From Zychaea mexicana (taxonomy: Eukaryota > Mucoromycota > Mucoromycetes > Mucorales > Lichtheimiaceae), in NCBI RefSeq assembly GCF_025766255.1, contig NW_026516802.1:1-64000 (forward strand): DNA of 64,000 bases, given 5' to 3'. A program made the translations under genes and the position numbers. Positions 9,945 through 22,079 of the stretch are shown here, in pieces. Below the pieces are notes generated by a model. The model made no database searches. It was not told the DNA's origin and worked only from the letters and a program-made list of their open reading frames with translations. Every line of letters starts with the position of its first letter. Positions within the stretch are counted from its first letter, which is position 1.

Positions 9945-12900
9945 GGGCAGGTCAGTAATGCAGCTTAATCCTGAAGCTATGCGAACTTGCAATAAAGAAA
10001 TGATCCAGCATAAAGTATATGCTTAAATATAGATATATATGAAACACCTCTTTACCTATCATCATTGTATATGGGTATACATAGGACGGACAGTTTTATT
10101 ATGTAAAAATCCAGGAACATTTGATGTGATACAAACGCGCTTTTATTTATTAAAATTTCTACCTACCTCATTACTGCTCATTTAAACGCAATGTCAGAAA
10201 CAATGACCTCCATTCCAGAAGAACTTAGCACTACATAGGATGGATTCGATGCCGCAAAGAATGCCTGCTATGTATGGGGCAGAGAAAATGGTGTCTCGTT
10301 GCGTACTATTAGAAGTAATAAGACGGGAAATAAGAGGAAGCTCCAGATTGCTTGCAAGCATTATGGTGAGCCAGTCAACAAGGGCGTATGTGAAGAGCAG
10401 AAGACCACGACAAGACAAATGGTTATTGTAGATGACGAGGGCACGGCCATTGCATCATCCAAGGGTAAAAAGATCGACACTCGTCAAAGGGACTCTCAGC
10501 GGTTTGGTTGCAAATTCGAAATGATCCTTCGTCCTTTGAACCAGACCAGCAACCAATGGCACATAGTCTCTTTCTATGATGGCGGTCATAACCATGAGTT
10601 GGCAAACGAGCTTTCGTCGTACCCTATGCTCCGTAAACTCGATCACGATGAGGAGGTCGTTATGAAGATGGTACAGGCGCATGCAACCAACAAAGCTGTA
10701 TTGTCTTATCTTGCCAGCAAGAACAAGATTGCTCATCCTAAGGACATCACCAATCTTCGTCAGCGCATCTTCAACAACGACCCAGATCATGCAATGTTCC
10801 AGCTAATCAAAAAGCTTCAAGAGAACGAGTACGAAGTCCAATGGAAAGCAAAACAAGAAGGCGACAAACGCTTTTTGCAGTCTCTCTTTTTGCGCACAGA
10901 TCGGCAATCGCACTCGCTCGCCAATTCCCGGAAGTTGTTACCTTGGACGCCACTTACAAGATAAACAAGCACCGGTTGCCATTTATCAACATTGTTGGAA
11001 CTGGCAATATTAGGTATCCCCAATTGATGACTTTCTGCATTGCTGGCTGCTGGGTATCAGAGGAAAACAATGACAGCTACGATTGGGTGATTCGCAAGCT
11101 TCAAACTGTCGTTTGGCCACTTGATCAGGTTTCGTCCCCTGGTGTGTTTGTAACAGACAGTGAAACTGCTTTGACCGGTGCTCTCGACCGCGTTTTTCCA
11201 ACGGCGAAGAAGATCCTATGCAAGATCCATATACGACGCAACTTCAGGGTCAACCTACGCAAGCTTTTTGATGTCAAGGACCATTACGAGGAACTCGAGA
11301 AAGCTATCAATTTTTTAATGGCTAGTGAGTATCAAGACAAGTTCAACAATATGCGATCCACAATTTCGAACGGGAAGCTCGAAGAAAAGGCAATGAAGAT
11401 GTATGAGGAGGCTGCTCAAAAAGTAAAAAGACCCGACGTTGTCATAGACTATTTGCAAAGGTATGTAAAATTGAATAAGCACGGATTTTTTGACCACATG
11501 ATACTTGGACTTAAACATGTTTTTTCGGTATACAGAAAGCTTGCTTCAAAAGACAAGTGGGTAGGCAATCGCCTCACTTATGTAAAGCATTTCAGAGATG
11601 ACAGCACAAATAGAGTCAAAGGGACGCATGCCAACATGAAAAAGGCAATCATGTCCTCAAGTGGCAATCTCCTAACTGCCTTTACGCAAATTGACGAGTT
11701 TTATCGATTGAAGGTTTATCTCTTATAGTAATTATATTGATCTATTAGTGACGAGGCTCTTACATGCTTTCTTCCTTATATTAAAACTTGAATTAGAAGC
11801 GCCAGATCGACATGGAAAGTTTTGGCGGAAACTCGCATATCCCACCACAGCAAAAGCAGCGTTTGGCAGCTTTGGAACGTAAAATTTCCAAGTTCGCTTT
11901 CTATGCCATCCGTGACGAGCTAACAGTCAATAATCCGTTAAAGACTGATCACTGCCAATGTGCAATCAAGTATCATTATGATATTCCGTGCTGCCATGTG
12001 CTTCCACCACAGGGTGAAATCCCCTTAAGCTTAATTCCCAGACGCTGGCACCTTTATCCTGAGAGAATGGCATCTCAAGGTAGTCATGGCTGTTATGTAA
12101 AAGCTGTTATATTTGTAACGTACAGTAGCTGATTTTTGTTGTTATTAGGAGAACCAAACACAACAAGCAATAGCAATAGCAACATTTTGGCGATGACTGG
12201 TTCATTTACAGCCCCAAGCCTGGAATCGCAAATCGAAGGAGAGCTCACACGCCTCAACAATCTTGTACACCGCTTTCCAGATAATCAACAACGTGCAACT
12301 CTCCTCGCGCACCTACAATCTATCAATGATGATATGTTCATCGACGTTGAGCAGCTTCAGCAACCAAAATCAATCCCCAAAAGCACCCAAAAACCTCAAA
12401 GCAGCAGCAACAAGCGTGAGCTGATCGCTTTAGAGCATCAAGACTCTCAAAGCCGAAAGAAAGCAAACACCGGCATTGGTCGTGATGCTGCAGCAATATG
12501 GTAAAGTTTTATGCATTAAGATGTATAGCCAATTCTTTATTTAAATTTTTAATATCTATAGGAACGGAAAGATGGAGCCAACAACAACAACAAATGAAGC
12601 AAACAACATGGCACTTACCATCCCTCCTCCTCCAAAAATTCGCTTTGTACCCAACCTCAACCTTGTTTGCAAATGGATCCCTCCATCAGCTGTTGAATTG
12701 GTGCATAATCCCATGCCAGACGATAACTGTGGCTTTCGAGCCTTAGCTGTTGAGCTGTATAACACAGAGGAGCGATACATCGATGTCAAGACCAAGATGC
12801 TCGATCAGTACCTCTCCAACGCCAATACGCTTTACCAATACTATGACAAGGGTCGTTTACTAAAAGTACTCGATCCATATTCAAGTGAATGGTTCGTCTC

Positions 12901-13551
12901 GCCTGAATGCAGTCAAATTGCCGCTGATACGTTCGAAACGCCAATTGTTATAGATGGCGCACAATCGCACATTTTCTTCCCTTTAACAACCAACCCAGTA
13001 CACGCCAAGCGCACCTACCCGATCGTCCTCCAGCTTATTGGCAACCACTTCATACTCGTTATGACCAAAAACGACGCAGCTATCCAGTGGCCTGAAATAT
13101 TCCCTGAGGGTCGTGGACCACACAAAAGCATTCGCGATGATCCTTGGTATCCCCTTTTTGAAGATTCTTTTGAACGGTCTATTCGATCGTTTCCCAATTT
13201 CACGATTCCCAATGACGAAGAAGTGCATCCCATTCACGCATCTGATTCTGAGGGCGAAGACTTAACCACCTGTAACCGAAATGATTAATCAGCTACTTGA
13301 CACTTGATCCTCTTACTTTTTCGCTACCTTTCTTACTTTCCCTGCCACTTTCTCTTTTTTAATTCTTTTTGCCAACACCTTATACTTAGACTAATAGACG
13401 AATCCTGTATCAATTTTCTTTATGCATACTGTCAGTCAAAAGGGTGTGAGGGGGTGTGCACGAAAGAAACGTCAGCGGGGTGTGTGTAACGGAAATCCTA
13501 CCTGGGTGTGACTGGGGGTGTGCATGAGGGGGTGTGCAAATAGACCTGCCC
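9945..13551 (+). mobile_element. Probable MULE-type DNA transposon
   Basis: The segment encloses the FAR1/MULE/OTU gene. A 9-bp inverted match, GGGCAGGTC at 9945-9953 and its complement at 13543-13551, could mark the termini. The match does not extend further and I see no clear 9-bp target duplication, so the limits are tentative. Sequence next to the right end carries GGGGGTGTG repeats (13440-13540). Confidence 0.35.
10191..13288 (+). pseudogene. FAR1/MULE transposase with C-terminal OTU protease domain, broken
   Basis: Likely exons 10191-11713, 11797-12079, 12149-12500 and 12562-13288, all with GT-AG junctions in phase. Order of domains: an N-terminal FAR1-type DNA-binding region (ACYVWGRENG, CKFEMI, HNHEL; 10240-10620); a MULE transposase core with acidic residues in VTLDATYK and FVTDSETAL (10890-11700); a SWIM zinc finger (CQC...IPCCH; 11955-12000); a low-complexity linker; and an OTU cysteine-protease domain with DDNCGFRA (12718-12741) and a later NHF that may hold the catalytic histidine (about 13043). 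Two lesions: an in-frame TAG at 10236-10238, just after the presumed start, and a one-base loss in the T-run near 10886, where the FAR1 frame must shift to join the transposase frame. The OTU and SWIM parts are intact. MULE elements with cysteine-protease domains are known in plants and fungi. Confidence 0.8.
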
Positions 13552-13645
13552 TATAAAAAGTTTGAGTGAGGTATAAAGCTCAACAAAATGTAGTGGCGAA
13601 ATCTCTAAAACTCTACAGGAAATCTGCGTCTAGTCTCTATAACTG

Positions 13646-13895
13646 CTAATCTACGATGGTCAAGATTGGAGATTTTCCGTGATTGGAGATCATCCGTTTA
13701 CAGTGATAGATTTGCAGTCGAAAAATTTCCCGTAGTGCTTTATCCGTTTTTCTTCCAGACATATTGCGGCTGTATGCCTCAATGTATCTGCTCCACTGGT
13801 CACTCAGGTCACAAAATGGACAGCCAAATTCTGGCAGAGTCACGGGCTGACCACAGAAAAATTCCTGTGTATTATCGACTTTTTACTAGCAAAGA
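13646..13895 (-). CDS. Cysteine-containing open frame, unrecognised
   Basis: On the minus strand an open frame of about 80 codons ends at a stop at 13646-13648. It contains FFCGQPV, then FGCPFCDL, and a basic region (GRKTDKALREIF, YHCKRM). The C...C..C spacing suggests metal binding and the composition is protein-like. No start codon precedes the first cysteine, so it would be an exon or a fragment. I do not recognise it, and it could be transposon-derived. Confidence 0.25.
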
Positions 13896-13959
13896 CACTA
13901 AATACGGCACGCAATTCTATCGACTGAGAACGATCGTGGCTTCGAATCCATCATAAATT

Positions 13960-15945
13960 TCACTGTTTCAAATTTATACAGCCACAGCCAAAAACATGCA
14001 AAAGCGGCCAACTTTGATGGCCGATCACTTTTCTTTTCCGTAAACCCAAGTTCAGTAACTATTCTAAAAATGCTAAAAAATGTTATTTAGTTAACAAATA
14101 AGTAAATCATCAACTTATTGATTTTTTATTAGAGTTAAACTTTTTGGCGATTTAAAATGGGATGCATCATGTTTTTTAATGGAAGTATAGATAAGAGGAG
14201 TTTAGAGCGTTATCTTACGCATATTTGATGTTACAAACATTCCTTACAACATCAACAACACAGTTAGTATAAATAAAAGATATTACCTGGCAAAATCGAT
14301 GTACTGGCAGACTGGGGAGCCAGTCGAGAGCAAATTGATGTCTTTTGGTGAGCGTATATCGCCCCTAAGAACGATAATTACTATAGATTAATGGTTTACT
14401 GTGTGCGAAAGCTCCATATGCTGAGAGCCGAAGAGAATCTACATAGCTACAGTTTTTATACTGTGTTACAGCGATAAGTGCAAGTGCGGAACCGACCGAC
14501 TTCAAAGTTTTCATGGTGTGACATAAGGGTTGTCCACCGGATGCCGGATCCTTGAACCACTTGTTCTCATCATTTATAGAAGGATAATGTTTCCAACAGA
14601 AAGAAAAGGACTTTTTTGTATGATTTCTTGTTTGCTCATAATTTTACTACCGATCTGCTACCATTACGAAGGCTTTCTGTATGGCACTAGACATCAGCCA
14701 GCCGCTTTGTTTTGGAGGACATCATCTTTTCTTACACTTTTCCTCCGGTCTGGCACTACTCAACGATTGCCGCCGCCCACCTTTATATTTTCATTACATA
14801 CAGCACATCATACTGTACAACAAAACAATGCATCAAAAATCATCCCATCTTACATTGTTCTACCGGACGTGCTCTCCTTTATTATTTGTTTGTTATCCTA
14901 ATAAAGTATTGCCTCTGATAGGTCGGGATTAGAGGACGGGTGTTCCTTTCCCCTATCTAAAAGAGAGCTTCATCTTTCTAGTAATACGTAGAATAAAAAA
15001 GGAATCAGAGTTGTCATTGTAAACGAGAAACGCGGAATAATTAACTTAGAGACAATTTAAATACTATAACTCTACATATGTAGAGCATCATGAGATAGGA
15101 ATAAAAGTACCCAATATGGAGAGACATATGTCGTATTTATTCATTTACATTGTTGAGAAGAATATGGCAATGATTGTATTCGCACGATATCTCCCCTTAT
15201 AATAGACAATGGTGGTGGAGGTCAGCTATAATCGTATGTAAACTGCTCTCATGCATCACTGCAGAAGGTCGAACTACTGTAGTTGCATGCAGTAACGTTT
15301 TATCATTACCTGTTAGCAAAAGTCTGGAACCTGAAAATGAAATGCCTAGATCAGAAAGCGACGTAGGAAGATCTTTCCAATATCTTCCAGCCAATCTTTA
15401 AATCAAAGTAATATAAAAAGAGATAAATGTTTGCATTGTGTTATAAAGCTTCTTGGGTCGAGATATTGCCTCCCAGTATCATATCTTTATGTATAGTAGT
15501 ATACGCTGTTGACGGTAATGCATACATGTTTTGCTGCGATATTTTAAAGTTGAATAAGCTGACCTAATGCACTACCGCTCTGTATATACAGCATTAAGTA
15601 TTGTCGCACGACCCGAGGGAGATATTACGATAGCGAATCGAAGATAAAATAAAATTATTCCATGTTAGGATGATTCTATGCTAAGAAAAGGTAGCACACC
15701 ATACGACGAATTGACACAAGGATTGGCTTGTTGTCGTGCTATACCATCTCATCAGAATTTATCGCGGGGCTAGCTGAACGGTAGCACAAAGAGAAAACCT
15801 TGTACCAGGCAGCATATTTAAAGGGTCGAGGAGTTTTGTACTTTTACTTTTTTTTGTTGATACTGGCCGTCAAAAAGCTACGCATTTGATTAAGACCTTT
15901 TCTTTTCTGCCCATCTTTCAAATATACCGCGCAAACCCCACCATT
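13960..15945. other. Long spacer upstream of the molybdate transporter
   Basis: Nearly 2 kb without a convincing gene. The 123-codon frame at 14530-14901 overlaps open frames in the two other phases and has no motif. No transposon termini were seen. Confidence 0.4.
15815..15823 (+). promoter_or_regulatory. TATA-like box of the molybdate transporter gene
   Basis: TATTTAAAG lies 131 bp before the start codon and is followed by a pyrimidine-rich stretch (15836-15930). This is a match to a TATA-like consensus only. Confidence 0.3.
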
Positions 15946-17847
15946 ATGGACTATATGAAAACTCGTCCGAAAAAGGCATTTGAACGAATTAAAAGTAACC
16001 TGACTCTGCACGAGGTACCCATAAAATCAACGCGCTCATAGCAATAGATACTTATGCTATTGTACAACTGGTCTAGCTATCGGGTAGTTTAGGTGACCTG
16101 GGAACATTGCTGCCTATCATGGTTTCCCTAGCAATCGCTGGTCAGATCAACCTGACCAGCACTTTGTGGTTCGGAGGTCTTTGGAATATCGCCTCCGGTC
16201 TTGGATTTCACGTCCCTATGTGTGTTCAGCCAATGAAAGGTAGGCATTCCATTGCGCCACCTTGCGCAATCATATAGCATCTCCTATCTTGTTGGTATGC
16301 TGGATTGACAATATATCCTCTCCTTTTTCACAATCTGTCTGCTTAGCCATTGCTGCTACTGTATTATCGAGCAATTTGACCATTGAAGAAAATATGTCTG
16401 CTGGTTTGGGTAAGTTTGTCGGTGATGGTGCTTTCAGGGTGTGGGAATATCCAGAGCACCACGTGGTGCGTGGCAACGCCACAAGTAAGTTAGCTGCATA
16501 AATTCACACAATGTTTCCTGCAGGTGTCGCCGCCATTATTTTTTTTCTAGGTGCTACACGTACTATTCATCTCGTTGGATCATATACCCCGGTTGCTGTG
16601 GTGCGAGGTAAATAAGCGAATTTAGCTAATTCAGATGATGTAGTTTCCTATGAAACTATAGTAATATTATATCTCTTTGCTTGACAGGCATTCAATTCGG
16701 TGCCGCTGCATCGTTGATGAAAAAAGCCTACGATCTTGTGAAAACGTTGGAATGGACGATCACTGCGGATAACTGGTCTGATAATAACACATGGGTGCTG
16801 TTGTCATTCATTTTTGTTATCATCTGCTATCGTACGCGCATACCCAGTGCTTTGATCTTATTTATCATCGGCTTGATCTTTGCGTTGATTCGCATGTTTG
16901 GCACTGAGCGTGATACTCTTGGCTTGCCCTGGCCTGTTGCTGCTGGTCATTACCCTGATACAATCATCGGACCGACCCCGGAAGAATTCCGTAATGGTTT
17001 CGCCACTGCTGGTCTTGGTCAAATTCCACTTACTGCTCTCAACTCGGTTATTGCTTTGAGTGCTCTTATTGACGATTTGTTCCCTGACCATCACGCTGAT
17101 ACGGCTAAGATTTCAATGAGTGTCGGTGCGATGAACCTGATCGGTTGTTGGTTTGGCTCTATGCCTTTTTGGTAAGAATAAGAGAAAAGATTAACCATAG
17201 AGATAGCGAGGCATCATGACTGTATGTATGGTTGTTATGACAGAAGGTTAACTGATTATGTACTTTAATCCATCCTGCTCTTTGTATATAGCCATGGATC
17301 CGGTGGATTGGCTGGCCAATATCGTTTCGGTGCACGCTCAGAGGTTTCTATCATTATCCTTGGCCTGTGCAAGCTTATTCTGGGTATCATTTTTGGAAGT
17401 TCTCTCGTCGGTCTTCTCCAAGTGTTTCCAAACTCAATTTTGGGTGTCTTGCTTTTCATCTCGGGTGTCGAACTTGCTTCGGCAGCACGTGCATTGAACA
17501 ATGGTGTGTACGACGAAGTCAAACAGAAGGAAAATTGGACTGTGATGTTGGTGACTCTAGGTGTAATCATCGCGTACGGAAACGATGGTATTGGATTTCT
17601 ATCTGGACTTGTCGCTGCCCTTATTCTGTCCGTTCAGAGACTCGGTATTCGCGAATGGTTCGGAGCTCTTGTTCGGAATATCAAGGAAATGCCAACCATA
17701 TGGAGACATCAGGATGCCTTTCAGTATAAGCCTCAAAACGTTGAAAATAAGGCACATGAGGAATCGATAGAATCAGATCGTCAGCCTAATGAGACTTACA
17801 GCCACCCTACTTTGCCAAAGCCGGTGACGAGTAATACAACTTCTTAA
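15946..17847 (+). CDS. mot1: Molybdate transporter (MOT1-type, SulP-related)
   Basis: Exons 15946-16014, 16077-16239, 16347-16409, 16524-16607, 16688-17171 and 17292-17847 join in phase to give 472 residues, with GT-AG at every junction. The protein is hydrophobic, with about ten membrane segments. It carries the two MOT1 signature regions: SLGDLGTLLP near the N-terminus, and CHGSGGLAGQYRFGARSE from residue 288. The family imports molybdate at high affinity across the plasma membrane or an internal membrane to supply molybdenum-cofactor enzymes such as nitrate reductase. The C-terminal tail (about 60 residues, ending PKPVTS...) is hydrophilic and probably cytosolic. A decayed paralogue lies at 23367-25367. 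The symbol follows the plant/algal transporter, not the yeast ATPase Mot1. Confidence 0.9.
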
Positions 17848-17849
17848 TG

Positions 17850-19301
17850 ATTTACCATATACTAGTTCCTATAGTTAATTCTATGCTACTCATTATCCTT
17901 CGGCATCTCTTTTAAATGGAGCTCATCTATCTGTATTCATATTTTTTTACTTTTGCTACATACTGCTACTGTTACTGTAATACTATAATACATCATATCT
18001 TGCTATTTCCGGTTTTTATTTAAGTGGTCTAAAATAGTTTTATATTTATATTTTTACAGTAAGACGATGCTACTCTCTATAGCCTGTCGTAAAAAAGCCC
18101 AATGAATATAAACATATAAGTCTGCATACTATCAAGTTTTCCGGCTCTCTTACATGTTCTTCTATATATGTAAAACGGCATCGACTTGCAATGTCGACTT
18201 GGTTATTATGTAGATCCATCTACAGTTTTTTCGATATAGCAAACTTCTATACAGTATAAATACCGCACGTGATTACTCAATATAGTGAATAACTGACTGT
18301 CTCAATGTTTGCTATTCTAAACATGGAAATCGAGATAAGCGAGGTAGCATTGCACATATGATAGCATCGAGGAGGAGATACTAAATATGGCCGGTGATAT
18401 GACTTATGTATTCAACGATGCATTAATCGGATTTATCTCCCCGTCATCATCAGCGGTGAAGGCAATCAGCTTGTGTATTTCTTCTCAATAATACTATTAG
18501 AAACAGTATATATATGCGCAATTGTGGTACAATAAACCAGGAGCGAATTTAATTATGCGCCTTCATTTTTACTAAGTGAACAGGATATACTATGTGTGAA
18601 AATACTACCAGACTTCATCCGATATGGGATCAAGTTAGTAAGCAGCGACTCGAGATACTTTACGAAGAAGAAAAGTGTCTTTTTGGATACATACAATATC
18701 ATACCGAGCTACCATTACATCAAGTTGATTATTTTTTGAGCCAAATATTTTTCGAAATGCTTTGGTATTACAGTATCATATGGTTCATCACTTTTTCTTG
18801 ATAAGCATGATTGCCGTGCCGCATCTTGGCAAACGTTACATGTGTGTCACTCTGCCGAAAGAAGAGACATTATTAGTTACTGCTCTACAACATATGCTAG
18901 TGTGTTGTCCTCGAGATCTTGAGGCCTTGCACTGGCTCTGAGTACAGTGTAGGTAAAAGTATGACTGCCTATCTTTATGTATGACTGTAGTCTTTTTTGT
19001 TTGTTATCCTTATATAGTATTAATATGGTGTTCCCTCTTGAGATAAGCAGGAAGAGACAGGCGGACAATGATTGTCGGTAAAACGTCTGAAACACGTATG
19101 TACATTGATTATGTAGGCTGCTTTACGGACTTGTGCTCTGCATGCTTGTTTTCTGCGTATGAAGCAATACATAATCGTTTTCTTTCGCTATCTCTAAGCT
19201 AATAATTTACTTGAAATAACAGTTCACAAAAGTGGCTTTACACGTAGCTCCATTTCTTGCTACGATATAGATAATTGTTTACAGTATGACACTATATGGT
19301 T
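17850..19301. other. Spacer, no gene seen
   Basis: AT-rich sequence with only short frames (for example 18592-18801). None shows a motif. It separates the intact transporter gene from the transposon nest. Confidence 0.45.
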
Positions 19302-20692
19302 CAGGAGCTGTAACTTAAAAGGGTTTATAATCATCACCACATAAAATCCTGTGTGCTCATCAGATATCATTATGTGTTTCTTTACTCATACAGGACTTTT
19401 GTATTCATTGGTATTTAAAGGTATGGAGAAATATGGGTGGCAACAACTTCAACGGTGCTGAATTTTGGTACGCTTGGTCCGATGGTTCTGAGGGGTGAAG
19501 AAAATAGGGTGTTTGGGTGGTGCGGGACTGGCTTCAGATTGTAAATCGATAACACCACAGAGACTTTCCATGTTTTCCCGCGCATGCATCATGCTCAATG
19601 ACTTTTGACCAAGTTGTGTCATAAAGCGCTGATATCGGAAAAATGCTTGTAAGGTGGGCTTGAAGGAGGAAATGTCGTTTAGGGATTGGGGCAGCCGCAT
19701 GACGCTGATTTTTTTTGCAAAATAGATACCATCCACGTTTGCCAACATATATAGATATCCACTATTACCAATCCAATCCATTGCAACTATGTGATGATGG
19801 CCGCGTTGATGATCAATGACTCTATTGTGAGCAAGTATGGCTCCATTTGTTCGCAGGTTCTTGCAATGCTGCGCCAATACCACAAGCAGATGAGACGCGT
19901 AGACGTTTGAATTCATTGTTAAAGAGTTCAATGTCTTTGCCATCATTTGCACGCTTCAGTAAGAGATCAAACTTCCGAGCGTGCGCGGTATGGGAGTGCT
20001 GCATACCAAGTTTCTGCTTCGCCACGTAAGAGTGTTGCTGCGTAATCAACCCGTTGGTGCACTGGTAATGTCGCCATCTCGAGGTACCATTTCAAACATG
20101 CGTACCCAACCAATCGCGGTATCCAGACTACGGTCGCCATTATACGTGTCGGGTTTACGTATACGAACTCGAGAGACTGGAGTTATATCTTGTCTGCCCT
20201 GATTCTCCAACAGTGTCCTTAATGCCTGGAGAATAGCTGCCGTAGGTTCGTGTGCCAACCCTGGCGAGCTGATTTGGTGCACTGGCTGATGGATTCGCCA
20301 TTCACTAATTTAATGCCTGTTGACCGAAAAAGATAATCCATGATTGAGGCGACACGGCGATAGACTGTCATTTCAGAATCGACTTGGTGCCAATCATCAG
20401 GGGATTCAATCACATATTCCAAGATGCACCGAACACGGTATTCTTGCGAGTGATGATTCTTGCCAACATTCAAATTAAGGATCAGAGCCAGCAGGTCTTC
20501 AATACATGCGTCATCAGATACAAATTTGGCAGCAATTTGTTCAAAGAGGGCACAAGAGTCAGCCGTAAGCCCATGGGTATCGAAATTGTTGATGAGGACC
20601 TCCAGCCTATCGGTAGGAATACTTCGGGGAAGATACATCGAGAGACGCTGAACTTGATCCGTGCGTAGCAAGTGACAATGCGTGAGAGACAC
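19302..20692 (-). pseudogene. Unrecognised Mucoromycota family protein, copy split by an insertion
   Basis: The C-terminal half (19449 to about 20000) and the N-terminal part (about 20265-20692) are highly similar to the copy at 6469-7298. The 3' flank 19302-19448 also matches 6318-6468. This copy keeps about 95 N-terminal residues missing from the other one (beginning MSLTHCHLLRTDQ, containing ALFEQIAAKFVSDD). The frame is broken by about 260 bp of foreign sequence after KSARQ and by further shifts around 19850-19990. Function unknown; not expressible as it stands. Confidence 0.7.
20005..20262 (-). mobile_element. Ty3/gypsy gag-like fragment inserted in the family gene
   Basis: A 78-codon minus-strand frame includes VRIRKPDTYNGDRSLDTAI and GWVRMFEM, resembling the start of a retrotransposon gag domain (a PxxFxG-like motif followed by a W-containing helix). 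It lies exactly where the surrounding protein family is interrupted. Only a gag piece is present; no long terminal repeats were seen beside it. Confidence 0.5.
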
Positions 20693-20766
20693 AGTCTCAG
20701 CAGCGAGTGATCGGTTTCATCCAATACGTCATGTTTTGCGTATTGCAGAGGGTTTTGCACTTCCAA

Positions 20767-21540
20767 TACTCAAGTCAGGTTGGATGACACTTCCTTCATC
20801 ACCACATCGAAATCAGTCTTGACCTGTCAACCCAAGTTTTTGACCCGTCCCAATCGGAACGGTTGGGTCGAGTGTTGTGGTGGCGTGTATGCATCATAAG
20901 AAATATAATTAAGAATGGTCACAAACAGAACATCAAGATGGCGTGCAAAGTCGTTAAAAACGGGTTTCCGATAAGTGAATCGAGTAACCGTTTCTCGTTC
21001 ACTTCCCCTGGAATACCCTTCAACTTCTATATCCCATGTTACCTCCCCTCCTAGGCTCGAGGAACACGAGAGCGGGTTGAACGCCGAGGTGATGGTTGTG
21101 GAGCACACGAACTGCGTCAGCGGCATCCCAAAAATTTGAAACTGGTTCCCCAGGTGTTTTCTGAGGGATCTACGTATCCCTTACACGCAACTAAATGTTG
21201 CAGTTGACTCCGACGACGACGACTACCGAGAATACTGTCAACTTCGAAATACTCTTCGACCTGAACTTCCACAGGGGCAATGGTGCGGGTACACGATCTT
21301 GAATGTCCGGAGTCGCCGGTTATCGCGAGGGGCCAACAGGGCAACGTGGAACGCTGGGTGAATCTTTAATGCGACAGGCAAGTTTAACTTGTAGGCATGG
21401 GAACCAATACGCGCAACGATTTTAAACCGGCCCGCGGGTATGGTCAAGCTTATCCATGTCAAATAGAATTTCATTAAGGCCTTCGGGCACTCGATGAGCA
21501 AGGTGAACTTGAGCCTGATGAGACGGGTTCCGAATGTGTA
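20767..21540 (-). pseudogene. Ty3/gypsy integrase C-terminus and chromodomain, degraded
   Basis: On the minus strand 21501-21330 encodes GRFKIVARIGSHAYKLNLP followed by IHPAFHVALL, the typical post-integrase block of Ty3/gypsy polyproteins. In another frame 21290-21117 encodes a chromodomain-like piece (YFEVDSILGSRRRR, QLQHLVACKGY, ENTWG). A frameshift therefore separates them. The stretch downstream to 20767 is open but not recognisable. No protease, reverse transcriptase or RNase H is nearby, so this is a fragment. Confidence 0.7.
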
Positions 21541-22079
21541 TTGCTGCCGTTGTTGGTATATTTCCGCTGTTCATCACGCTGTTGTCGTTGCTGTTTGTCG
21601 TTGGTAGCGCAGATGTCCTTAATTAAGGCATCTATTCAAAACGCGGAGGTTTTCGGTGGTGTAGACGAACCGGCCTTCGAGACGTTGCTGTTTGATGCTG
21701 GCAACGGTTTCCCATATTTCGTTTTTCATGGTAAATGGTTTCGTAATGAGGTTTCCATTCATGTTGGAGTGTGATAAAGCGCTGGCTCCAGACGTTGAAA
21801 AGCTCAGCAGCAGAAGATGCATCCAAAGACATTGACCAGTCCACAATGTTCTCGGTTGGATCGCAACAAAGGACGCCATTGATGATTGTCTTCAGTCAAG
21901 GATGTACGATTTTAATGCGTTATATCCCTCACATGGTTGCTCGCTTGTCATTTGTTGTCCATTTGTTGTGGTCGTTGCTTATTTTGGAGAATGAATAATT
22001 AAACATCACACTATTTTCGAGTGATTAACAAATTTGATCTATAACCTTAGATCGTCACCGCAACGCTTACAGAAGTTCA

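Noticed and set aside
13920..13960. tRNA-like B-box (TTCGAATCC)
   Set aside because: No matching A-box or cloverleaf could be drawn around it.
14530..14901. 123-codon plus-strand frame
   Set aside because: Open in all three phases over the same stretch, which indicates composition rather than coding.
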